Assembly: GCF_015680705.1 (NCBI RefSeq)
Contig: NZ_JADNYP010000004.1
Coordinates: 62,001 to 126,000 of the forward strand
Source: Pseudomonas fulva
Lineage (GTDB): Bacteria; Pseudomonadota; Gammaproteobacteria; Pseudomonadales; Pseudomonadaceae
DNA: 64,000 nucleotides
Direction of reading: 5' to 3'
Shown here one piece after another: positions 57,574 to 64,000 of the stretch. Under the pieces are notes generated by a model that had not been told where the DNA came from, ran no database searches, and saw only the letters and a list, made by a program, of their open reading frames with translations. The number at the start of each line of letters is the position of its first letter. The stretch's first letter is position 1. The translations under genes and the position numbers were made by a program.

Positions 57574-58856
57574 GCAATCGACACGCCAGTACGACAAATG
57601 CCGTGGTGGTCGGTGCCGGGGTGGTCGGCCTCTCCACCGCCCTGTACCTGCAGCGCCACGGCTGGCGCGTCACGCTGCTGGACCGCAACCCGCCCGGCCT
57701 GGGCACCTCGTTCGGCAACGCCTGCACCTTCGCTACTTACGCGGTGGAGCCGATCGCCACGCCCGGCATCTGGCGGCAGGCGCCGGGCATGCTCTTGCGC
57801 CGCGACAGCCCGCTGTCGATCCGCCCGTCCTACTTGCCCGCGCTGGCCCCTTGGCTGATCCGCTTTCTGGGCGCATCGGCCAGCGCGCGCGTGGCCACCA
57901 TCAGCCGCGACCTGAAGACCTTGCTGGCGCCGTGCATGCAAGCCTGGACGACCCTGCTCGATGACGCCCAGGCCCATGACCTGGTACGGCACGACGGTTC
58001 GCTGTACATCTTCGAGGCCCATCGCCGCCAGCAAGCCCTGGCGATGATCGACTATCACCACCGGTTCGAGGTGCCGATGCGCCTGGTCGAGGAGCCGGAG
58101 CTGCGTATCCTGGAACCGGCTCTGAACCGGCGCGCGGCGTGCGCCGTGGAGTTGCCCGAAGTCAGCCGTACGCTCGACCCCTATGCCTTGAGCCTGCGCC
58201 TGTACGACAGGTTCATCGCGGCCGGTGGCGTGTTCCGTCGCGGCGAACTCACGCGCCTGGGCGTCTCGCAGAACGATTCGGTGACGGCCATGCTCTCGGG
58301 CGGCGAGCGGTTGCAGGCTTCGCGACTGGTACTGTGTACTGGCGCCTGGTCGCGCGACCTGGCGAGGCAGCTAGGTGACGACATCCCCCAGGATACCGAG
58401 CGCGGCTATCATGTGCTGTTCGACCAGGCAGGGGCGGCGCTGCACAGGCCGGTCTGCTGGCCCGACGGCGGCTTCTACATGACACCCATGGCCCAGGGCC
58501 TGCGCGTCGCCGGTACGGTGGAACTGGCAGGCCTGCACGCGCCGCCCAGGCCAGCGCGCTACGACTACCTGGCCCAGGGCGCCCGCCGTTTCCTGCACCT
58601 GCTGCACGAGCCCTCCTCGCGCTGGATGGGCTATCGCTCCTCGATCCCCGACAGCATGCCTGTGCTGGGCCCATCCCGGCACTTTGCGCAGGTCTTCTAC
58701 AACTTTGGCCATGGACATATCGGGCTGACCCTGGGTGCCATGACTGGCCTGCTCACGGCCCAGGCGATGTCGGGCCTGGCACCACAGGTGAACATCGAGC
58801 CGTTCCGCGCCTCGCGGTTCGACCGGCGCCGGCCTGCGCGCGGCCCGGCAACGTGA
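57570..58856 (+). CDS. FAD-dependent D-amino-acid dehydrogenase-like oxidoreductase
   Basis: A 428-aa DadA-like flavoprotein. The FAD loop GAGVVG is near residues 15-20, PGLGTSFGNACTFATYA follows the acidic end of the second strand, then DTERGYHVLFDQAG, MTPMAQGLRVAGTVELAG and FGHGHIGLTLGAMTGLL. It resembles the D-hydroxyproline dehydrogenase at 28.7 kb in architecture. ATG at 57570 overlaps the binding-protein stop (ATGA), so translation is coupled. With the PuuB-like enzyme and polyamine-type binding protein it forms one catabolic unit of unknown substrate. Confidence 0.86.
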   Translation: MSNRHASTTNAVVVGAGVVGLSTALYLQRHGWRVTLLDRNPPGLGTSFGNACTFATYAVEPIATPGIWRQAPGMLLRRDSPLSIRPSYLPALAPWLIRFLGASASARVATISRDLKTLLAPCMQAWTTLLDDAQAHDLVRHDGSLYIFEAHRRQQALAMIDYHHRFEVPMRLVEEPELRILEPALNRRAACAVELPEVSRTLDPYALSLRLYDRFIAAGGVFRRGELTRLGVSQNDSVTAMLSGGERLQASRLVLCTGAWSRDLARQLGDDIPQDTERGYHVLFDQAGAALHRPVCWPDGGFYMTPMAQGLRVAGTVELAGLHAPPRPARYDYLAQGARRFLHLLHEPSSRWMGYRSSIPDSMPVLGPSRHFAQVFYNFGHGHIGLTLGAMTGLLTAQAMSGLAPQVNIEPFRASRFDRRRPARGPAT

Positions 58857-59513
58857 TGCGAGCACAGCACGGCCAGGAGCTGTATGCGCGGCCGTGCCAG
58901 TACGTTGCAAGCGGCAGCGCAACGAAGACGGGCAAGCGATCAAGAGGCTCGTCCGTGGCTTGCCACTTCGGTCCATGGCGCAGGATGTAAACGCCAGGCC
59001 CATTCCTGGAGGCGCTTCGCTGCACACACACCGAAGGCAAGCTCATGGTGGGGTTGTGCCTGACCGCAAGATGTTCTGCCAGGACCGCACGACTCACGCG
59101 CAAGGCACGCGCCAGGACAAGACATGCCTGACCAGCACCAGCGACTGAGACAGACGAACCACCCGCGCAGCCACGCTCGTCAGCCATCCCAGTCTGCCGC
59201 CAGCAATCAAGCCCAACGCCGCATGTTCGAGCCCAGCGGCAGTCGCCGCCATGGGCTTGCTTGCGTGACCTTCGAGACAGCGCGGTTCAACGCATCCCGA
59301 GCGTCGCCAGGTACGATCCATACAAAGCCAGGATGATCAGTAACTAAGCGGCTGGCCCACCCCACTATCGAGGCGATAGCCGCGCTCGACTGGCTCGGTC
59401 GGCGCTTGCATGGCACAGTGCCATTTCCAGAATTGTACAAATAACACTAATGTGTACAACATTTCTGCCGATTCATAGTCATCCCTCTCCTAGCCTCCGT
59501 CCTGGTGCGCGAT
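58857..59513. other. 657-bp region without a recognisable gene
   Basis: Lies between the oxidoreductase operon and the chemoreceptor. Short open frames exist on both strands but none shows family resemblance or a convincing ribosome-binding site. The last ~100 bp become A/T-rich and contain an inverted repeat and a short palindrome TGGCACAGTGCCA (59411-59423). Confidence 0.55.
59433..59459. promoter_or_regulatory. Inverted repeat upstream of the chemoreceptor
   Basis: TTGTACA (59433-59439) and TGTACAA (59453-59459) face each other across 13 bp, 54 bp upstream of the chemoreceptor start. The form suits a regulator binding site; the protein is unknown. Confidence 0.45.
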
Positions 59514-60833
59514 ATGTTCTTCAACAGGCAAGACAAAACCGAATTGGCCGCCCTACGCGATAAGCTCGCTTCCATCGAGCAGATTCGCCAGGGCCTGGAT
59601 AACGACATGCTGGTCATGCATCTCGCTCCTGACGGCCAGGTGGCGTACGTGAACGCTAACTTCGAACGGGAAATGCGCTATGCCATCGGCGAGGTTCGAG
59701 GCCGCTTCCTGGTCGATCTGGTACCCGAAGATGCACGCCAGGACCCGTTCCACCGCCGGATCTGGGCATCGCTGCGTGCAGGTGAAAACTTCAGCGGTAC
59801 GCTGCGCATGTTGCGCAAGGATGGTAACGAAGCCTGGCTCCGGGTGCTGCTGCATCCCATTCATGCCTGTGATCGGACAGTGACTTCGTTCGTGATCTAC
59901 GCCAGCGACCTGACCCGCACCATCGAGGCCTCGCGCGAACATGAAGCCTTGCTCAAGGCCTTGTCACGCTCCACCGCGGTGATCGAGTTCGATCTGCAAG
60001 GCCATGTGCTCACCGCCAACGAACGTTTCCTCGAGGCGATGGGTTTTCGGCTCGAACAGATCAAGGGCAAGCATCATCGCCAGTTCTGCACCGCCGAGGA
60101 GGCCAGCTCGCAGGCGTACCACGACTTCTGGGAGCGCCTGCGCCGCGGCGAATTCATGGCCAGCCGGTTCAAGCGCCTGGATGCCTTGGGCCGTACCGTC
60201 TGGCTGGAGGCGTCCTACAATCCGGTCTTCGATGCGCGCGACCGGCTGGTGAAGGTCGTCAAGTTCGCCACCGTCATCACGGATCAGGTCAACCAGGAGC
60301 TGGCCGTCGCCGAAGCCGCGACCATGGCCTACTCCACTTCGGTAGCGACAGACGCTACTGCCCGGCGTGGCGCGGACGTCCTGCAGCAGACCGTTGCGGT
60401 CATGCGTGACCTCGCCCGCCATATGCAGGACGCCGTCGACGGCATCGAGGCGCTGGATCAGCAGAGCCAGGTCATCGGCAACATCATCAAGACCATCAGC
60501 GGCATCGCCGAGCAGACCAACCTGCTCGCCTTGAACGCCGCCATCGAGGCGGCCCGTGCCGGCGAGCAGGGACGCGGTTTCGCGGTGGTGGCCGATGAGG
60601 TACGCCAGTTGGCCTCGCGTACCACCCAGGCGACCGTCGAAATCGCCGCGGTGGTGCAACAGAACCAGCGCCTGGCCTGCGACGCCGTGGGTATGATCGG
60701 TAACGGCCGGCGCCAGGCCGAGCAAGGACTCGACCTGGCCAACCAGGCCGGCTCGGTGATCGTGCAGATCCAGGACGGCGCTCAGAAGGTGGTGAGCGCG
60801 GTGGGACAGTTCGCCACCCGGCTCAACCCGTGA
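59514..60833 (+). CDS. Soluble PAS-PAS methyl-accepting chemotaxis protein (BdlA-like)
   Basis: A 439-aa cytoplasmic receptor without transmembrane helices. The PAS domains are at about 20-135 and 140-255 ([40 protein letters not shown]). The MCP signalling domain has its hairpin tip near 335-365 ([32 protein letters not shown]). This arrangement matches BdlA, the P. aeruginosa biofilm-dispersion protein, and Aer-like sensors. ATG at 59514 (MFFNRQDK) is preferred to a GTG nine bases earlier because relatives start with MFFNR. It should signal through CheA/CheW; the PAS ligand is unknown. Confidence 0.86.
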   Translation: MFFNRQDKTELAALRDKLASIEQIRQGLDNDMLVMHLAPDGQVAYVNANFEREMRYAIGEVRGRFLVDLVPEDARQDPFHRRIWASLRAGENFSGTLRMLRKDGNEAWLRVLLHPIHACDRTVTSFVIYASDLTRTIEASREHEALLKALSRSTAVIEFDLQGHVLTANERFLEAMGFRLEQIKGKHHRQFCTAEEASSQAYHDFWERLRRGEFMASRFKRLDALGRTVWLEASYNPVFDARDRLVKVVKFATVITDQVNQELAVAEAATMAYSTSVATDATARRGADVLQQTVAVMRDLARHMQDAVDGIEALDQQSQVIGNIIKTISGIAEQTNLLALNAAIEAARAGEQGRGFAVVADEVRQLASRTTQATVEIAAVVQQNQRLACDAVGMIGNGRRQAEQGLDLANQAGSVIVQIQDGAQKVVSAVGQFATRLNP

Positions 60834-60989
60834 GGCTAGCGCAGCCGCGCGGCTGACCGACCGGGACCAGCGCAGGCAGCAAAGGAAGGCCGCCGCTATC
60901 CGCCGACGCTGTTCAGGGGTGGTATATGATCTCCCCTCTGGCGGCGCCTTTCAGGGAATGCTCGGTCTGCGCTCATGTGGCGCCGAGCC

Positions 60990-61310
60990 CTAGCGGCACA
61001 CCTGCATTCGCAACAACGCTGTTCCCAGGGACTTGCCATGGGCATCCAGCGCCACCGACCGGGTCACCCCGCCGCGCAGCAGCCCAGGCAGCACGAAGTT
61101 CAGCGCGTGCAACTGCGGTAGTTCGTATCGTCGTACCGGCCCGGCATCGACATCGCGCAAGTGGGCAAACCAGGCCTCGACCTTTTCCTCCGTCACTTCA
61201 CGTACCAGGATCGGGTAATCCTCGGGCCTGAACGCGATCAGCGAGATATTCGAGGTGTCGCCCTTGTCTCCGGTGCGAGTGTGGGCCAGCTGATGCAGGG
61301 CAATGCTCAT
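60990..61310 (-). CDS. Small AtuA-like ferredoxin-fold protein
   Basis: A 106-aa protein. The opening HQLAHTRTGDKGDTSNISLI, followed by RRYELPQLHALNFVLPGLL, is the signature of the small AtuA-related proteins usually encoded next to, or fused to, AtuA-family (DUF1446) proteins. Its ATG overlaps the AtuA stop by four bases, so the two are translationally coupled and probably form a complex. The function of the family is not established. Third gene of the operon. Confidence 0.84.
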   Translation of the reverse strand: MSIALHQLAHTRTGDKGDTSNISLIAFRPEDYPILVREVTEEKVEAWFAHLRDVDAGPVRRYELPQLHALNFVLPGLLRGGVTRSVALDAHGKSLGTALLRMQVCR

Positions 61311-62653
61311 GGGCAGATCTCCAGATGGACACGGGGCACGGCCAGTTCGCGGGGCAGGTACAGGCTGGCCACCGCCAACACTTCGCGGACCTGCCGGGTG
61401 GCACCGCCACCGCCAGCAGGGCCATTGGTGTACAGCGTCTCGACTTCATTGGCCAGGGCCTGGGCAAACTCGCGTGTCACGCAGCGTCCGGCGACTCGCA
61501 AACGCACTTCCCAAGGCTCGCCGGGCTGCGCGAAGCTGCTGCCGTGCAGCGAGTCGACCCCCATCAGTTCGCAGCGCAGTTCCTCCACCGCAATGCCCGT
61601 GAGGGCCAGCCGCTGCTCGACCACTTGCCCGGCGAGGCGCGCACGCGCCACGGCGTTGGGACCACCGTAGGAGATCTGCCCTTCGCCGATCCAGCCATCG
61701 CGGTAACCCACCGTGACCTTCAACTGGTCGGGACGCTGGGTGCCACTTGCACCGCTGACCAAGACCCGATCCTGCCCCTGCTGCTCGAAGCGCACCGCGG
61801 AAAAATCCGCCACCACGTCCGGCGTCAGGTAACAACGCGGGTCATGCACTTCGTAGAGCAACTGCTCGGTACAGGTCGCCACGTCGATACGGCCACCACT
61901 GCCAGAAACCTTGGTGATCAGTGCCAGTCCCTCGGCATCGATCTGCGCCAATGGGAAGCCGAGCCGCGCCAGGTCAGGCACTTCCTTCAGGCCAGGGTCG
62001 GCGAAATAGCCACCACTGACCTGCCCGGCACACTCGAGCAAGTGCCCAGTCAGGGTGCCCCGGCCACGTCGCAGCCAGTCATCCGCCGCCCAGCCGAAGG
62101 CATGCAACTGTGGGGCAAGAAACAGCGAAGGATCGGCCACCCGCCCGGTGATCACCACGTCGGCATCCAGGGCCAGTGCTTCGACGATACCCTCCACGCC
62201 CAGATAGGCGTTGGCCGACACCAGGCGCTCGCCCAGCGCGGCGATATCCAGGCCATTGTCCAGCCTCCATTCGGGATGCTGACGCAGCACCTCCAGCACA
62301 TCGTCACCCTCAACGGCCGCCACCTTGAGCCCATGCAGACCCAGTTCGGCGGCGATAGCCAGCACCTGGCGCGCTGCCCCGCGCGGGTTGGCCGCGCCCA
62401 TGTTGCTGATGATGCGCAGGCGCCGCCCCCCTTGACGGACATAAGGCAGCACGGCTCGCATGCGTTTGCCCAGCAGTGGGTCGAAGCCGGCCAGCGGCTC
62501 GGCCAGGCGCGCCTGCTGGGCCAAAGCGATGGTGCGTTCGGCCAGGCATTCGAAGATCAGGTAGTCCAGCTGGCCATCACGAGCGAGCTCCACGGCGGGT
62601 TCCAGGCGGTCACCGGAGTAGCCGGCGCCAGCGCCGATGCGCAAGGTATTCAT
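61307..62653 (-). CDS. AtuA-family (DUF1446) protein
   Basis: A 448-aa protein of the acyclic-terpene-utilisation AtuA family. Features are RIGAGAGYSGDRLEPAVELA at the N-terminus, LDYLIFECLAERTIALAQQ, IISNMGAANPRGAARQVLAI and VVITGRVADPSLFLAPQLHA. In P. aeruginosa/P. citronellolis, AtuA is encoded with the citronellol/geraniol carboxylase genes, but its activity is unclear and most homologues sit elsewhere. Here the neighbours are a CitMHS transporter and the small AtuA-like protein, and no carboxylase or acyl-CoA dehydrogenase is adjacent. ATG at 62653 lies two bases after the transporter stop codon, with GGAG inside the transporter's last codons. Confidence 0.85.
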   Translation of the reverse strand: MNTLRIGAGAGYSGDRLEPAVELARDGQLDYLIFECLAERTIALAQQARLAEPLAGFDPLLGKRMRAVLPYVRQGGRRLRIISNMGAANPRGAARQVLAIAAELGLHGLKVAAVEGDDVLEVLRQHPEWRLDNGLDIAALGERLVSANAYLGVEGIVEALALDADVVITGRVADPSLFLAPQLHAFGWAADDWLRRGRGTLTGHLLECAGQVSGGYFADPGLKEVPDLARLGFPLAQIDAEGLALITKVSGSGGRIDVATCTEQLLYEVHDPRCYLTPDVVADFSAVRFEQQGQDRVLVSGASGTQRPDQLKVTVGYRDGWIGEGQISYGGPNAVARARLAGQVVEQRLALTGIAVEELRCELMGVDSLHGSSFAQPGEPWEVRLRVAGRCVTREFAQALANEVETLYTNGPAGGGGATRQVREVLAVASLYLPRELAVPRVHLEICP

Positions 62654-62655
62654 GT

Positions 62656-63945
62656 TCAGAAAACTCCCAATGCCAGCGCGGCCAGGGTCATCAGCACCGA
62701 CGCGGCGAATAGAAATGGCAAGGTGAAGCGCTGGTGGTCGGCAAGGTCCAGTTTGCATAGCCCGACAAGCAGGAAGGTCGCCGGGGTCAATGGGCTGACC
62801 GGGAAACCCGTGGTGTGCACGCCCAGCAGCGAGGCCTGCGCCACCCGCACCGGGTCGACGCCCAGCGAGCGGCCGACCTCGGCGATCACCGGCATGACCC
62901 CGAAGTAGAACGAGTCCGGGTCGAACAGCAAGCTCAGCGGCATCGACATCAGGCCCACCAGTGCGGGTATCAGCTTGCCGTGGCCCGGCGGGATCTGTTG
63001 CACGGCCACCTCGGCCATGGCCCTGAGCATGCCCGTGCCTTGCATGATGCCGGTGAACACCCCCGCGGCGAGGAGGATGCTGGCCATGGTCAGCGCCGTC
63101 TTGGCGTGGGCATCGATGCGCTGTCGCTGTTGATCGACACGCGGATAGTTCAAGCACAGCGCGGCGACCGTGCCGAGCATGAACATCACCACCGGATCCA
63201 CCCAGCCAGCGATCATCACCGCCATCACCAGCACGGTCAGCAGCAGGTTCGGCCAGAACATCCCTGGCCGGCGCAGGGCCTGCTCTTCGGGCGTGAGGAT
63301 GCGCTCTGGCGCGGCGATATCAGTGCCTGCCACCAACCCCAGGCGTTTCTCTTCGCGGCGCCCCAGCCACCAGGCGCAACTGAAGACGAACGCCAGCCCA
63401 ACCAGCTGCACTGGAATCAGCGGCTGGAACAGCTGGGCCACCGGGACATGCAAGGCTGCCGAAGAACGCAGCACAGGCCCGGTCCACGGCAGGAAATTGA
63501 CCCCGGCAGCCAGCGCCGCCACGCAGGCCAGGACTCGCCGGTCGATGCCCAGCCGCGTGTATAACGGCAGCATGGCTGGCACCGTGACCAAGAAAGTCAC
63601 CGCACCTGAGCCATCCAGATGTACCAGCAGGGCCAGCAGCGCAGTGCCGCAGACGATGCGCGTCGGTCGAGTACCGACGGTGCGCAGGATGCGATCGATG
63701 ATCGGATCGAGCATGCCGGCATCGGTCATCACGCCGAAGAACAGAATGGCAAAGATGAACATGCCCACCACCGGGGCGACGTTCTTGATACCGACGAGGA
63801 TGAAGCCGCTGGTCTGCAGGCCAAAGCCCGCCAGCAAAGCAGCAGCCACAGGCAAGGCGATCAGCGCCACCAAGGGCGAGATACGCTTGCTCATCACCGC
63901 AACCAGCAGAGACACGATGGTAAGGACGCCGTAGAGGGCGAGCAT
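62656..63945 (-). CDS. CitMHS-family citrate/hydroxy-acid transporter
   Basis: A 429-aa inner-membrane protein with about eleven to twelve hydrophobic segments. FAILFFGVMTDAGMLDPIID, LVHLDGSGAVTFLVTVPAM and LLFDPDSFYFGVMPVIAEVG are characteristic of CitM-type metal-citrate:proton symporters. It probably takes up a di- or tricarboxylate or hydroxy acid for use by the downstream AtuA pair. First gene of the three-gene operon; its promoter lies in the last ~55 bp of the window or beyond. Confidence 0.87.
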   Translation of the reverse strand: MLALYGVLTIVSLLVAVMSKRISPLVALIALPVAAALLAGFGLQTSGFILVGIKNVAPVVGMFIFAILFFGVMTDAGMLDPIIDRILRTVGTRPTRIVCGTALLALLVHLDGSGAVTFLVTVPAMLPLYTRLGIDRRVLACVAALAAGVNFLPWTGPVLRSSAALHVPVAQLFQPLIPVQLVGLAFVFSCAWWLGRREEKRLGLVAGTDIAAPERILTPEEQALRRPGMFWPNLLLTVLVMAVMIAGWVDPVVMFMLGTVAALCLNYPRVDQQRQRIDAHAKTALTMASILLAAGVFTGIMQGTGMLRAMAEVAVQQIPPGHGKLIPALVGLMSMPLSLLFDPDSFYFGVMPVIAEVGRSLGVDPVRVAQASLLGVHTTGFPVSPLTPATFLLVGLCKLDLADHQRFTLPFLFAASVLMTLAALALGVF

Positions 63946-64000
63946 GAAGAGACTCCGACTTGTTTTTGTTGTTGTCCCGAGTATCGGAGCGGCTAATCGC

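Noticed and set aside
58857-59513. Short open frames on both strands (for example minus 59094-59321)
   Set aside because: No motif, no ribosome-binding site and no neighbour in register; treated as non-coding.
60842-60855. CAGCCGCGCGGCTG palindrome after the chemoreceptor as a terminator
   Set aside because: Too short, no T-tract; could be chance in GC-rich sequence.

Overview
The window is GC-rich, densely coded DNA from a Pseudomonas chromosome. The gene set points to the P. putida / P. entomophila group: a FepA/PfeA-type receptor, a hydroxyproline cluster, liuABCDE, many LysR/GntR/AraC regulators and a Pseudomonas-type REP element. Gene names come from recognising protein families by eye; no database search was run. 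I saw no rRNA, tRNA, CRISPR array, prophage or intact transposase.

Layout. 1-5.4 kb: 5' part of a ferric-enterobactin-type TonB receptor (cut by the window edge) with a Fur-box-like site, a MaoC-like protein, two unknown envelope proteins and an AraC regulator. 5.5-15.1 kb: secreted EndA-type nuclease, MBL/beta-CASP hydrolase, LysE exporter, REP palindrome, SDR, CDF transporter, PuuP-like permease, TrmK-like methyltransferase and NCS1 permease. 15.2-19.7 kb: PAS-PAS hybrid histidine kinase, a frameshifted sugar-phosphate isomerase, a DJ-1/PfpI protein and a small unknown protein. 20.0-30.0 kb: a 4-hydroxyproline catabolic cluster (Ldh2-type imine reductase, APC permease, PAS-AraC regulator, epimerase, deaminase, ketoglutarate-semialdehyde dehydrogenase, GntR regulator, FAD D-hydroxyproline dehydrogenase). 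It is tied together by an exact 14-bp repeat and a palindrome that look like GntR operators. 30.1-35.0 kb: MHS transporter, second GntR, D-serine ammonia-lyase and a LysR. 35.3-40.6 kb: MFS transporter, LysR, amidase and an AraJ-like MFS gene broken by an in-frame amber codon.

40.7-52.0 kb: the complete leucine/isovalerate pathway liuABCDE on the minus strand, preceded in the same direction by a fused 1179-aa indolepyruvate:ferredoxin-oxidoreductase-type enzyme with a divergent LysR; the usual MerR-type LiuR is not adjacent. 52.0-54.0 kb: GAF-PAS-PAS diguanylate cyclase. 54.1-58.9 kb: LysR plus a divergent three-gene unit in which an orphan PotD/PotF-type binding protein sits between two FAD amine/amino-acid oxidoreductases. 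59.5-60.8 kb: soluble PAS-PAS chemoreceptor resembling BdlA. 61.0-63.9 kb: CitMHS transporter, AtuA-family protein and small AtuA-like protein in a tightly packed operon.

Taken together this is a catabolic accessory region for unusual amino acids and amines (hydroxyproline, D-serine, D-amino acids, leucine, possibly polyamines), each module carrying its own regulator and mostly its own transporter. I found no convincing new defence or mobile system. The most interesting observations are the GntR operator set, the 2-oxoacid oxidoreductase/liu unit, the orphan binding-protein/oxidase unit, the AtuA/CitMHS operon, and two freshly broken genes.
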